From Closterium sp. NIES-65 (lineage: Eukaryota; Streptophyta; Zygnematophyceae; Desmidiales; Closteriaceae): a stretch of DNA of 64,000 bases. Shown here one piece after another: positions 48,101 to 57,244 of this stretch. The stretch spans positions 62,001-126,000 of the forward strand of contig CANXME010000038.1 in NCBI GenBank assembly GCA_948144175.1. Reading direction: 5' to 3'. Within the stretch, counting starts at the first letter, position 1; every line of letters starts with the position of its first letter. The position numbers and the translations under genes are program-made. Under the pieces are notes generated by a model. It made no database searches. It was not told the DNA's origin and saw nothing but the letters and a program-made list of their open reading frames with translations.

Positions 48101-50444
48101 CTTCCCATACCTCGCTAAACTCCTCTCCACCGGCTCCCAACTCATCCATCCACATACCCTCCCTACCAACCTTCTTTCCAGCTGCTGATTCGGGAGCCGA
48201 GCCAGAGGCTCGGAGCGGGCCCGACTGACGCTGCGGAGATCATGAGGCACGAGTTCTTTCGAGGCATGGACTGGGACAGGCTGTATGCCAGGGAGGTGCC
48301 TCCCCCGTTTGTACCCAGCAGCAAGGTGAGTGGGGTGAAGTGCAATTTGCTCTTTGTGACGTGATCTATTTGCAGCAGCAAGGTGAGTGCAGTAGAGTGA
48401 TGTGTGCTTCCGAGGCATGGACTGGGACAGGCTGTATGCGAGGGAGGTGCCTCCCCCGTTTGTACCCAGCAGCAAGGTGAGTGGGGTGAAGTGCAATTTG
48501 CTCTTTGTGACGTGATCTATTTGTAGCAGCAAGGTGAGTGCGGTAGAGTGATGTGTGCTTCAGAGGCATGGACTGGGACAGGCTGTATGCCAGGGAGGTG
48601 CCTCCCCCATTCGTGCCCACCAGCAAGGTGAGTGATGTGGAGTGGGATTTTCTTTTTGTGACGTGAGCGATCTGTAGCAGCCAGGTGAGTGGGGTAGAGT
48701 GACAGGTGCTGCAGATTTGGTCCGAAATGTCTCATAGGGAGAGAGGTTTAGTTGGGACCTTCTTATGCTCGCTATTCCTTCTCATGCGCAGCCCTCCATC
48801 CCTCCTCTCCTACCTGTTGCTGTGCTGAAATGTCGACCCAACAGGGCATAGAGGACGTGTCAAACTTCGATAAGAGCTTCACCGGCCTTCACATCAGCGA
48901 TCCCTTGGAGCCACCCTCGTCTGCTGCGCCCGCTGATAGCCACCATGGTAACTGTATGCTGCCCATCTCCTCGTACCCCCACTCCCCCCTCCCTCTTCCC
49001 CCCCCCTCTTTCCCCCACTCCACATCCTTGTCCCTTTTGTCACCTCCTCTGCTGCGCCCACAGACAACCACCAGAGTAACTATAAACTGTCCATCTCCCT
49101 GTAACCCCCTTCACCTCATCTTTCCCCTCAAGCTTTCGCCCTTCCACATCCCTTTTGTCACCTCCTCGCCTTACCCTTCTCTCAACCCCCTCTTACTCTC
49201 TCCTTACCTCCCTGTCCTCCCCTCTCACTCCCTGTATCTGTCTCTCTCCCATTTGATTAGCAACATCTGCCAATGTGTACGCTTGCAGGTGCAATGAAGC
49301 CCACCAACGCCTTTTGAGACGTCTCAAAAGTCTTTTCCTCTCCCTGCATCCGTCTCTCTCCCGTTTGATTTGCAACATCTGCCAATGTGTACGCTTGCAG
49401 GTGCAATGAAGTCCACCAACGCCTTTTGAGACGTCTCAAAAGTCTTTTCCTCTCCCTGCATCCGTCTCTCTCCCGTTTGATTTGCAACATCTGCCAATGT
49501 GTACGCTTGCAGGTGCAATGAAGCCCACCAACGCCTTTTGAGTCGTCTCAAAAGTCTTTTCCTCTCCCTGCATCCGTCTCTCTCTCGTTTGATTTGCAAC
49601 ATCTGCCAATGTGTACGCTTGCAGGTGCAATGAAGTCCACCAACGCCTTTTGAGACGTCGCAAAATTCTTTTCCTCTCCCTGCATCCGTCTCTCTCCCGT
49701 TTGATTTGCAACATCTGCCAATGTGTACGCTTGCAGGTGCAATGAAGCCCACCAACGCCTTTTGCGACGTCTCAAAAGTCTTTTCCTCTCCCTGCATCCG
49801 TCTCTCTCCCGTTTGATTTGCAACATCTGCCAATGTGGATGCTTGCAGGTGCAATGAAGTCCACCAACCCCTTTTGAGACGTCTCAAAAGTCTTTTCCTC
49901 TCCCTGCATCCGTCTCTCTCCCGTTTGATTTGCAACATCTGCCAATGTGTACGCTTGCAGGTGCAATGAAGCCCACCAACGCCTTTTGAGACGTCTCAAA
50001 AGTCTTTTCCTCTCCCTGCATCCGTCTCTCTCCCGTTTGATTTGCAACATCTGCCAATGTATACGCTTGCAGGTGCAATGAAGCCCACCAACGCCTTTTG
50101 AGACGTCTCAAAAGTCTTTTCCTCTCCCTGCATCCGTCTCTCTCCCGTTTGATTTGCAACATCTGCCAATGTGGATGCTTGCAGGTACAGCGAAGCCCAC
50201 CAACGCCCCTGCAAAGACCGGCCAGACCTCCACCAATGATAAAGCTCCAGCTGGCGCTGACAAGGGGCATGCCGGGAAGACTGGAAACACAGGGGGTGGG
50301 GGAAAGGCAGGGGGAGGTGCGAAACCAAACCTGACGATTGATACGCATGCAGCCTTGGGATTGGATCCACTTGACAACTCTCTGTTTGAAGGGTTTGTGT
50401 TCAGCCCGACCAAGAAGCATGGTGCAACTGGTCCTGAGTTGTAG
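40355..50444 (+). CDS. AGC serine/threonine protein kinase with TH1-like N-terminus, 15 exons
   Basis: Exons: 40355-40544, 40663-41216, 41534-41695, 42032-42073, 42665-42820, 42986-43108, 44626-44745, 46068-46273, 46862-46899, 47085-47177, 47498-47586, 47802-47912, 48182-48325, 48845-48947, 50185-50444; all in phase, 796 codons. The kinase domain is complete: Gly loop LGKGSFAKV (402 on), K425, Glu444, YRDLKPEN (517-524), DFG 537-539, activation loop [13 protein letters not shown] (T553, the usual PDK1 target position), APE 562-564. A tail motif [13 protein letters not shown] and a terminal FEGFVF (778-783) match the AGC C-terminal extension. In the hydrophobic motif, Val stands where Ser/Thr is usually phosphorylated. 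Residues ~64-300 resemble a myosin TH1 domain ([29 protein letters not shown]), split by an Ala/Ser-rich loop. Substrates unknown. Exon 3 has an upstream rival at 41368. Confidence 0.9.
41368..41470 (+). repeat. Upstream copy of kinase exon 3
   Basis: Codes [20 protein letters not shown] onward and has a good acceptor (TCCCCAG), but no donor follows. The copy at 41534 has a donor but a less conserved start. A hybrid or alternative use is possible. Confidence 0.82.
42143..42575 (+). repeat. Two copies of the start of kinase exon 5, plus a hairpin
   Basis: SIRPFW-coding fragments with acceptors (CAGTCCATTCGCCC, CAGTCCATCCGCCC) at about 42143 and 42520 precede the intact exon at 42665. Hairpin TTTTGAGACGTCTCAAAG lies at 42287-42304. 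Confidence 0.83.
43109..43670 (+). repeat. Duplicated intron 6 segment and a hairpin-linked duplication
   Basis: The donor-proximal 110 bp of intron 6 (AACTGCAACCGCCATCAGCC...) is repeated from about 43351 to 43470. Farther on, CCGCCCACCGTCTTTGACTA... occurs on both sides of the palindrome GACTTTTGAGTCGACTCAAAAGTC (43588-43611), another copy-hairpin-copy case. Confidence 0.88.
43650..44560 (+). repeat. Copies of kinase exon 7 and a 25-bp minisatellite
   Basis: Decayed copies of the exon coding [17 protein letters not shown] lie at about 43650-43728, 43799-43914 and 44454-44552, before the intact exon 44626-44745. Between the second and third copies, 43950-44405 holds about 18 units of GGTGGTACACCATTGCTGCA plus ACAAA. 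Two further half-copies follow the exon, at about 44806-44857 and 44929-44988. Confidence 0.92.
45039..45118. repeat. (TGTATG)n microsatellite
   Basis: About 13 hexamer units in intron 7 of the kinase gene. Confidence 0.96.
45575..46600 (+). repeat. Copies of kinase exon 8, including a hairpin
   Basis: Fragments of the exon 5' half are at about 45575-45602 and 45884-45999. The 3' half ([20 protein letters not shown] coding) is repeated at about 46332-46430 and 46506-46598, after the intact exon 46068-46273. The long-arm hairpin at 45590-45640 (arms CAGAAAGTG and CACTTTCT around TTGAGACGTCTCAA) follows the first fragment. Confidence 0.88.
46801..46822. repeat. Poly(C) tract
   Basis: About 22 cytosines upstream of kinase exon 9, probably length-variable and hard to sequence. 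Confidence 0.9.
47237..47310 (+). tRNA. tRNA-Val (AAC)
   Basis: 74-nt cloverleaf. The acceptor stem GGTTTCG pairs with CGAAGCC (one G-U) and the discriminator is A. Anticodon stem TCAGT/ACTGA encloses loop CTAACAC with anticodon AAC. T-arm TCCGG-TTCAAGT-CCGGG. Boxes A (TGGTGTAGTTGG) and B (GGTTCAAGTCC) are intact and there is no intron. It lies on the same strand inside intron 10 of the AGC kinase gene, between the exons coding GTPEYL and APEVL. Confidence 0.97.
48406..48628 (+). repeat. Two copies of the 3' half of kinase exon 13
   Basis: GCATGGACTGGGACAGGCTG-coding segments with donor AGCAAGGTGAGT recur at about 48406-48474 and 48563-48628 after the exon 48182-48325. They are nearly identical and in frame, but lack a good acceptor. 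Confidence 0.87.
49240..50184 (+). repeat. Eight-copy 112-bp array: acceptor, exon start, hairpin
   Basis: Each unit contains a pyrimidine tract, TTTGATTTGCAACATCTGCC, the acceptor GCTTGCAG, about 27 bases matching the start of kinase exon 15 (GTGCAATGAAGCCCACCAAC GCC), and then CTTTTGAGACGTCTCAAAAG. Variant cores include GAGTCGTCTC and GCGACGTCTC. The unit boundary is the hairpin. If spliced, every copy would end the reading frame at TTTTGA. The ninth acceptor leads into the real exon 15 at 50185. Confidence 0.95.
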
Positions 50445-50700
50445 ATACCAAGTTAGCAACTCACAGCAGAGAGGACTTTTGAGTCGACTCAAAAGTCACC
50501 TCTGTTTGAAGGGTTTGTGTTCAGCCCGACCAAGAAGAGCACTGCAACAAGCCCTTCTGTGGTGTAGACAACAGAACCTAGCAGCATCAGGGATGGATCC
50601 GCTGGACAACTCTCTGAAGGGTTTGTTGTGTTCAGCCGGACCAAGAAGCACGGTGCAACCGGTCCTGCGTTGTAGACAGCAACTCACAGCAGAGAGGACT
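50445..50700 (+). repeat. Copies of the end of kinase exon 15
   Basis: After the stop, the [17 protein letters not shown] stretch is repeated at about 50503-50545 and, more diverged, at 50593-50674. The first copy is separated from the gene by the palindrome GACTTTTGAGTCGACTCAAAAGTC (50474-50497). Confidence 0.88.
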
Positions 50701-51038
50701 AACAACATCAGGAGATTTTCCATACCGTATTGTATTTAGTTTGTAGTGAGTAGAATACTAGGTACGTCAAACTGTTATGCTATGCATGCTTGATTAATTT
50801 TTTCATGAATGGCAATAATGTACATACAACAGCTGCCATTGTGATACATCGCACTGTACATGTGAAAAACAAACTTTATTATGCACCTGCCGCACTACTG
50901 GCACCCTGGGGTAGCTGGCAGCTAGCCAGGTCTTTAGGGATCTTCCTAGCAGGCAAATAGGCAAAAGATACGCTTGCAGAAGGAAGACCAAGTCATGTGT
51001 ATGACTGGTATAGGAAGCAGAAAAGAAGGAAGCAAGAA

Positions 51039-51084
<46 letters not shown>

Positions 51085-51139
51085 CTTGTGTCAGCAGCTC
51101 TTTGCCAGAGAAAAGTCCCCCAACAAACTGTTCTAAAGC
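50701..51139. other. Convergent 3' region between kinase and transporter genes
   Basis: No gene seen. It contains an (AGC)n run of about 13 triplets at 51040-51078. Both flanking genes end here, so their 3' UTRs should meet. Confidence 0.5.
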
Positions 51140-54100
51140 TTAGAGCTCCTTGCTCTTCTTAGTCGCAGCAGCAGGAGAGGGAGCAGCGGAGGAGGAGTAG
51201 AGGTAGGTGCTAAGGACGGTGAGGGGGAGGGCCAGCCACACAAAGAGGGAGGGAGGTGTGCCGTCGAGAGCATACTGCACTATGGCGGTTACCACCAGAC
51301 CGGCTATCACTGTGAACCCCTGCGAGAGGGAAGGAGCAAGGAGGAAGGAGGGTTGTGGGAGTGAGAAAGGGAGAAGTTTCAAGGTGTTTTGGAGAGAGAG
51401 CAGCAATGGGTGGAAGTGCCATCCAGATGAAGAGAGAGGGAGGCGTGCCGTCGAGAGCATACTGCACTAGAGGTTACCAGCAGATCCGCTATCACTGTGA
51501 AACCCTGTGAGGGAAGGAGTGTGGGTTGAGAGAAGGGACGAGCAGCATGGGGAGAGGAGGGGGTGGGGGGGGGGGAGAGCAGCATGGGGAGAAGAGGGGG
51601 TGGGGGGGGGAGAGCAGCATGGGGAGAAGAGGGGGTGGGGGGGGGGGAGAGCAGCATGGGGAGAAGAGGGGGTGGGGGGGGGGAGAGCAGCATGGGGAGA
51701 AGAGGGGGGTGGGGGGGGGGGAGAGCAGCATGGGGAGAAGAGGGGGTGGGGGGGAGAGAGCAGCATGGGGAGAAGAGGGGGTGGGGGGGGGGGAGAGCAG
51801 CATGGGGAGAAGAGGGGGAGGGGGGGGAAGAGCAGCATGGGGAGAGCGGCATGGGGAGAGCGGCATGGGGAGAGCGGCATGGGGAGAGCGGCATGGGGAG
51901 AGCGGCATGGGGAGAGCGGCATGGGGAGAGCGGCATGGGGAGAGGCGTGCCGGTTACCAGCAGACCGGCGGTTACCAGCAGACCGCCATGCCGTAGAGTC
52001 GAGAGCATACTGCAGTATGGCGGTTACCAGCAGACCGCCATGCCGTAGAGTCGAGAGCATACTGCAGTATGGCGGTTACCAGCAGACCGTCTGGATGGGC
52101 TGGTTCTATGGCTTTGAATGAAAGATCCTAGACTATTATGGTGGCATGAATACAGTAGGAAAGAAATCCCCACAACCCAGTGAACCCTCTTATGACACCC
52201 GCCCCGCCTCCACCACCTATCCCCTCCCCCAGCATACCTTCTTAACGCCCCCTGCATATTTGGTCACAAGCCCCACAAGAATGCCTCCTATGGCGTTTGA
52301 TAGAGCTGGAATCTGGGGGGTGGGGTGGGGCGTGGGGTTGGGGTTGTGGGGGGGGAGAAGGGGGTGTGTGTGGGGGTTGGGGTAGGGGTGAGAAGTAGAA
52401 GGCATATTTGGTCACAAGCCCCACGAGGATGCCCCCTATGGTGTTTGACTGAGCTGGAATCTGGCGGGTGGCGATGAGGTGGGATAGGGATGGGGTTAGA
52501 GCGGAAGCGAGGATAAGGGTAGGGGTGGGCAGGAAAAGGCATGCTTGTGCACAAGGCCTACGAGGGTGCCCTCTATGGCATTTGACCGAGCTGGAATCTG
52601 GGGGGTTGGGGGTATAGCGATATTGAGAATGGGCAGGGTTCAGCTCCCATGCGATCGAAGTTTGAGTTTTGAGGCGCCTCAACAGTTGAAAGTGGGAATG
52701 GGTGGGAATCCACTCGCATGCGAGAGAAGTCCTGGGAGGAGAGGAGGGAGACGGGGAGCAGTGATAGCACCGCACGGCGCACAGTAGTGAGTCAGAGTCG
52801 CGATTGGCATGGCAGGATGAATGCATTGAGGTGTATTTTGAGGCGCCTCAAACTACACAGCGCACGGTAGTGAGTCAGAGTCGCGATTGGCAGGATGAAT
52901 GCATGCTGACTCATTATGGCGAGGGGCGTCCAGGCGTGGAAGAAGCCGGGGCGCAACATGCGAGCAGCAGCGTCTTGGAAGGAGAGGATAGGAACAGTGA
53001 TGTGCATGCATGATGGTGCACGCACAGTGGCAAGAAAGGGGAGCAAGCACGACTTGATGCTTCTTACGATGGTGAGTGGCGTCCATGCGTGGAAGAAGCC
53101 GAGTTGCAACATGCGGGCGCCGTCTTGGGAAGTGAAGAGAGAGACGAGCAGGACGAGGGACGTGAGGGAACACATCTCGATGGTGAATAGATGTGGGCTG
53201 CGCCTCTTGACCTGCACCGAGACAAGACCAGACGAGACAAGGGGAAAGAGCTGAATGATGAGACGCCAGGACAAGACAATACCACCACCCCCCACGCACA
53301 CATGTAATGAGTCGAGTTTTGAGACGGCTCAAAACTCGACTCATTACACACGAGTCGGCTCAAAACTCGACTCATTACACACGATTCGACTCGAAACTCG
53401 ACTCATTACACACGAGTCGGCTCAAAACTCGACTCATTACACACGATTCGACTCGAAACTCGACTCATTACACACGAGTCGACTAAAAACTCGACTCATT
53501 ACACGCAGACGCCAGGACAGGACAATACCACCACCCCCCACGCACACACCTGCACTTGCCACTGGTTGTGCGTTGATCCCAGCCCAGAGGTCACAGACGC
53601 CACCAGCACCGGCACCACTCCCAGCGCCACTCTCTCCCAGGCCACGCCTGCTGCTACAATAGCCGCCGCCGCAGCAGCAGTGGCAGCCGCGCCAGCAGCC
53701 ATAGATGGCGGCGCCTCCCCTGCTGCACTCGCTCCGTGAGTCTGGCCAGGTTTAGGCCCCGGACCAGAAGCAGGGCCTGGGCTGAGGGTGAGTAGCGTGG
53801 CGGCGACGAGCAGCATGCAGAGGGCGACGATCTGCACCCGGGTCTGGCGGATTCTGTGATGAGAAGTGAGACAAGACAGGAGGGGAAAAGGTTCAGAGGA
53901 ATAGGTTGAGAGGGTGGGAAGGAACAACGGTCGTTCGTTTGCTCTCACTCCGTTTCTTCCCTCGCAGCGACGAGCAGCAGGCAGAGAGCGATGCTTTGCA
54001 GTCGGGTCTGGCGGATTATCACCTCTTTCCCACCTTCACTCATTCCTTCTTACCCGAGAAAGAAGTAGTTGGACAGGTCCGAGAAAAGAAGCTTCGTCTG

Positions 54101-57100
54101 GTTCAGCAGGTTGAAGGTCAGGTGGTCCAGATGGCTTAATCTCTCTCTTCTCACCTCTTCTCACATCTTCTCACCTCTTCCCACCTCTTCTCACCTCTTC
54201 CCACCCTTCTTCGTTCCCTCTTACCTGAGTAACAGGTAGTTGAAGAGGGCTGTGAACAGAAGGTTTCTCTGGTTCAGCAGGTCGAACGTGAGATAGTCCA
54301 GATGGCCTATTTCACCTCATTTCCTCCCACCTAAGGAGCAGGTAGTTGGAGAGGGCGGTGAAGAGCAGCTTCGTCTGGTTCAGCAGGTTGAACGTCAGGT
54401 AGTCCAGGTGGTGCAGGGCTACTTGGATGAGCGTGTTCTGAATGAAGTGACTCCCTTTCCACCTCTTTCCCACTGTACTGCATCCTCACTCTTACCTTAG
54501 AAACAGATAGTTGGAGAGAGCGGTGAAGAGGAGTTTCGTCTGGTTCAGCAGGTTGAACGTCAGGTAGTCCAGGTGGCGCAGGGCCACCTGAATGAGCGTG
54601 TTCTGGGCGGCGTACAGCAGGCCTGGTACCGCAGCAGCTTCTAACGAGTCCAGCAGGTGCCAGTTGCGCCAGACGGTGAAGAGAGAGCCGTCCAGGAACA
54701 TGGCTGTGAGGGCTATGAGAACCTGCGTGTGGCGTGGTGGAAGGGTAGTGGGGGACGGGTGATGTCAATGCACGGGTGACTTGTGGTGCCAGTTGCGCCA
54801 AACGGTGAAGAGAGAGAGCCGTCTAGGAAGAAATCGCGGCTATGAGCAGACGTCTGTTGGGGCTATGAGGAGACGTCTGTTGGGGCTATGAGCAGATGTC
54901 TGTTGGGGCTATGAGCAGACGTCTGTTAGGGCTATGAGCAGACGTCTGTTAGGGCTATGAGCAGACGTCTGTGAGGGCTATGAGGACCTGCGTGTGGTGT
55001 GGATGGGAGAGGAAGAAATCGGGGGGAAGGGAAAAGAGGACAGCAGAATGTATGCAGAGGCAATGGGAGCATGTGCGAGCATAAAAAGGTGCACCAGTGG
55101 CGTCAAACGGTGAAGAGAGAGCCGCCGAGAAACATGGCTGGAAAGGGGTGGGTGGGGAAGGGGGAGGCAGGAGGGGGTGGTGGGAGAGGGATGATGATGG
55201 CATTTCACGGGTGGAAAATACAATGATGAACGCCAGGAGGAACTTTAGTACAGTAAATGACCTGTAGGAACTGGGGGGGGGGTTATGGAAAGAGTCTGGC
55301 GGTGCGGAGTGAGGGTGGGTGGCAATGATTGGTCAAGGAGAACGAGGGAATTCAGAATGCGAGGAAGCGAAAGAGTGGCTGTGTGGGGGTGGTACGGGGA
55401 AGAGGTGGGAAAATGTTTTATCGAGTGGGAGAGGGGAAGCCCTTTGAGGAGTGACGGGGGCTCTAGAGGCGGGGGCTCTAGAGGCGGGGGCTCTAGAGGC
55501 GGGGGTGCTCACCTTGAGGACTTCGCAGGTGATGACCTGACTCGATATCAGCACGTCACGACTGTTGGTTTCGGAACGAGGGATGGGAGTTGCACAGCGG
55601 GAGGGATGGGGAGGGAGGGAGAGAGGGATTGAGGGAGAGAGGGAGGGAGAGAGGGAGGGAGGGAGGGAGGGAGGGAGGGAGGGAGAGAGGGAGGGAGGGA
55701 GAGAGGGAGGGAGGGAGGGAGGGAGAGAGGGATTGAGGGAGAGAGGGAGGGAGGGAGAGAGGGAGGGAGGGAGGGAGGGAGGGAGGGAGGGAGGGAGGGA
55801 GGGAGGGAGGGAGGGAGGGAGGGAGGGAGGGAGGGAGGGAGGGAGGGAGGGAGAGAGGGAGGGAGGGAGGGAGAGAGGGAGGGAGGGAGGGAGGGAGGGA
55901 GGGAGGGAGGGAGGGAGGGAGGGAGGGAGGGAGGGAGGGAGGGAGGGAGGGAGGGAGGGAGGGAGGGAGGGAGGGAGGGAGGGAGGGAGGGAGGGAGGGA
56001 GGGGAGGGAGGGAGGGAGGGAGGGAGGAGGGAGGGAGGGAGGAGAGGGAGGGAGGGAGGGAGGGAGGGAGGGAGGGAGGGAGGGAGGGAGGGAGGGAGGG
56101 AGGGAGGGAGGGAGGGAGGGAGAGAGGGAGGGAGGGAGGGAGGGAGGGAGAGAGGGAGGGAGGGAGGGAGAGAGGGAGGGAGGGAGGGAGAGAGGGAGGG
56201 AGGGAGGGAGAGAGGGAGGGAGGGAGGGAGGGAGGGAGGGAGGGAGGGAGGGAGGGAGGGAGGGAGGGAGGGAGGGAGGGAGGGAGGGAGGGAGGGAGGG
56301 AGGGAGGGAGGAGGGAGGGAGGGAGGGAGGGAGGGAGGGAGGGAGGGAGGGAGGGAGGGAGGGAGGGAGGGAGGAGGGAGGAGGGAGGGAGGGAGGAGGG
56401 AGGGAGGAGGGAGGGAGGGAGGGAGGGAGGGAGGGAGGGAGGGAGGGAGGGAGGGGGGGGGGGGATTCAGTTGAGGATAGAACGGACAGAAGAGTTGGGG
56501 AGGAAAGGCAAGGAGATTCGGGGCAGGACCAAGCAACAGACAACGCCGCCTGACGGGGATAAGGAAGGCGGTCCGCATTTGCACGCATCCATCACCTTAG
56601 CAGCTTTCTCGTGAGAATCGGCTGCAGGCCATACTGCAGAGCCAGTAGCGCCATGATGCAAACCATTGAATACACCGGAGAAACACTGTTACATTGTTAC
56701 CCTATCACGCCATTCATCACCTCACTCGCATCGCAAGCATCCATCACCTGAGCAGCTTCCTCGTGAGAATCGGCTGCAAGCCGTACTGCAGAGCCAGCAG
56801 CGCCATGCAAATCAACGCCTTGCTATTAGAAGCACCTCCCGTCCCTCCCCCTCGTCCGTGGATCCCGCTACGATCCGTGAATCGCGCTTTCTCCTTCCCA
56901 TCGGTTCCACGTTTCGTCCCCTCCTTTCCATTCGCAAATCCGTTTTGAGAATTCTCGAAAGACGATTTCCCCTCCGCATTGACGAATTTCACTCTTTCTC
57001 TTCCTTCCTCCGCCGTGCTTCGCGGCTCGTCAAAATCTGGCTCTTGCCGCTCGAGCCGCGGTCGACTTCTGGACGTCGCCGTCACCAAAGCTGGCTCTCG

Positions 57101-57244
57101 CGCACCGCTAACGGCGCGATTTTCCGTGACGGAATCCGTCTCATGTAATGTATCTTGTCGTGTCGCGCTGACAACCGCCGACTTCCTTGCTCGCATTTCC
57201 ATGTCGGGTAATCTAACGACCATTTCTTTCGGTCTAGGTTCCAC
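51140..57244 (-). CDS. Nucleotide-sugar transporter (CMP-sialate/UDP-galactose type), 7 exons
   Basis: Multi-pass Golgi/ER membrane antiporter family that brings nucleotide sugars into the lumen. Exons (-): 57244-56748, 55561-55513, 54722-54496, 53853-53550, 53211-53068, 52312-52238, 51319-51140; all GT-AG and in phase, 491 codons. Family landmarks in order: ALICMALLALQYGLQPILTR (TM1), SSQVITCEVLK, LLYAAQNTLIQVALRHLDYL and LLNQTKLLFTALSNYLFL, VPVLVASVTSGLG, FFHAWTPLTI, and GGILVGLVTKYAGGVKKGFT with the final hydrophobic segments. The ~138-residue hydrophilic N-terminus and an Ala/Gly/Pro-rich loop in exon 4 are unusually long. The C-terminus ends in TKKSKEL, a Lys-rich cytosolic tail. Substrate cannot be told from sequence. 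Every intron carries copies of an adjacent exon. Confidence 0.9.
51420..52092 (-). repeat. Copies of transporter exon 7 and a G-rich minisatellite
   Basis: The exon 7 start (FTVIA...QYALDGTPPSL coding) is copied at about 51420-51505 and, as shorter pieces, several times at 51945-52090. Between them lies a 38-bp G-rich unit (GGGGAGAGCAGCATGGGGAG plus AAGAGGGGGTGGGG) at about 51540-51835, then GAGAGCGGCATGGG units to about 51945. Confidence 0.9.
52405..52601 (-). repeat. Two copies of transporter exon 6
   Basis: Segments coding GGILVGLVTKY-like sequence, with the upstream acceptor context, lie at about 52405-52462 and 52548-52601, upstream of the intact exon 52312-52238. Confidence 0.85.
52630..52990 (-). 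repeat. Hairpin-linked duplications and a copy of transporter exon 5
   Basis: The palindrome GTGTATTTTGAGGCGCC... at 52831-52858 separates two copies of GTAGTGAGTCAGAGTCGCGATTGGCA. Another core, TTTTGAGGCGCCTCAA (52667-52682), lies between CTCCCATGCGATCGAAGT and CACTCGCATGCGAGAGAAGT. A copy of the exon 5 end (FFHAWTPL coding) is at about 52914-52990. Confidence 0.87.
53259..53547. repeat. 46-bp hairpin, five 31-bp units, and a flanking direct duplication
   Basis: AGACGCCAGGACAAGACAAT... at 53259-53301 is repeated at 53506-53547. Between the copies, 53303-53348 is a hairpin with 21-bp arms (TGTAATGAGTCGAGTTTTGAG). It is followed by tandem CACGAGTCGGCTCAAAACTC plus GACTCATTACA units, alternating with CACGATTCGACTCGAAACTC versions. 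Confidence 0.92.
53958..54440 (-). repeat. Copies of transporter exon 4 start and exon 3 end
   Basis: A fragment of the exon 4 start is at about 53958-54018. The exon 3 3' half (TFNLLNQTKLLFTALSNYL coding) is copied at about 54050-54137, 54226-54303 and 54329-54434, each with varying decay. The intact exon is 54722-54496. Confidence 0.88.
54780..55140 (-). repeat. Copies of transporter exon 3 start and a 24-bp tandem repeat
   Basis: Fragments coding GSLFTVW(RNW) are at about 54780-54830 and 55098-55140. Between them are six units of TGTTGGGGCTATGAGCAGACG-type sequence (about 54845-54985), which derive from the exon 3 start (GTTCTCATAGCCCTCACAG on the minus strand). Confidence 0.87.
55610..56457. 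repeat. Long (GGGA)n polypurine tract
   Basis: About 850 bp of GAGG/GGGA repeats with scattered GAGAGGGA variants and a few single-base slips. It is entirely purine on the plus strand and fills most of intron 1 of the transporter gene. Confidence 0.97.
56593..56655 (-). repeat. Copy of the end of transporter exon 1
   Basis: Codes MALLALQYGLQPILTRKLL and keeps the donor AAG/GTGATG, almost identical to the end of exon 1 at 56748-56810. Could be an alternative donor exon. Confidence 0.9.

Noticed and set aside
51507..52121. Long Gly/Arg/Glu and Pro/Ser frames over the G-rich minisatellite
   Set aside because: All six frames stay open because of the repeat. The coding evidence belongs to transporter exons on either side.
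11196..52858. Hexamer restriction-site centres (GTCGAC, GGCGCC, GACGTC, GAATTC) as cloning or library linkers
   Set aside because: The centres vary within one array, the arms extend into differing host sequence, and copies are amplified and mutated inside tandem repeats. Fixed linkers would not behave this way, but raw-read confirmation is still needed.
55548..56614. ~340-codon frames over the GGGA tract
   Set aside because: Simple-repeat artefact (Arg-Glu-Gly or Pro-Ser-Leu runs) inside transporter intron 1.
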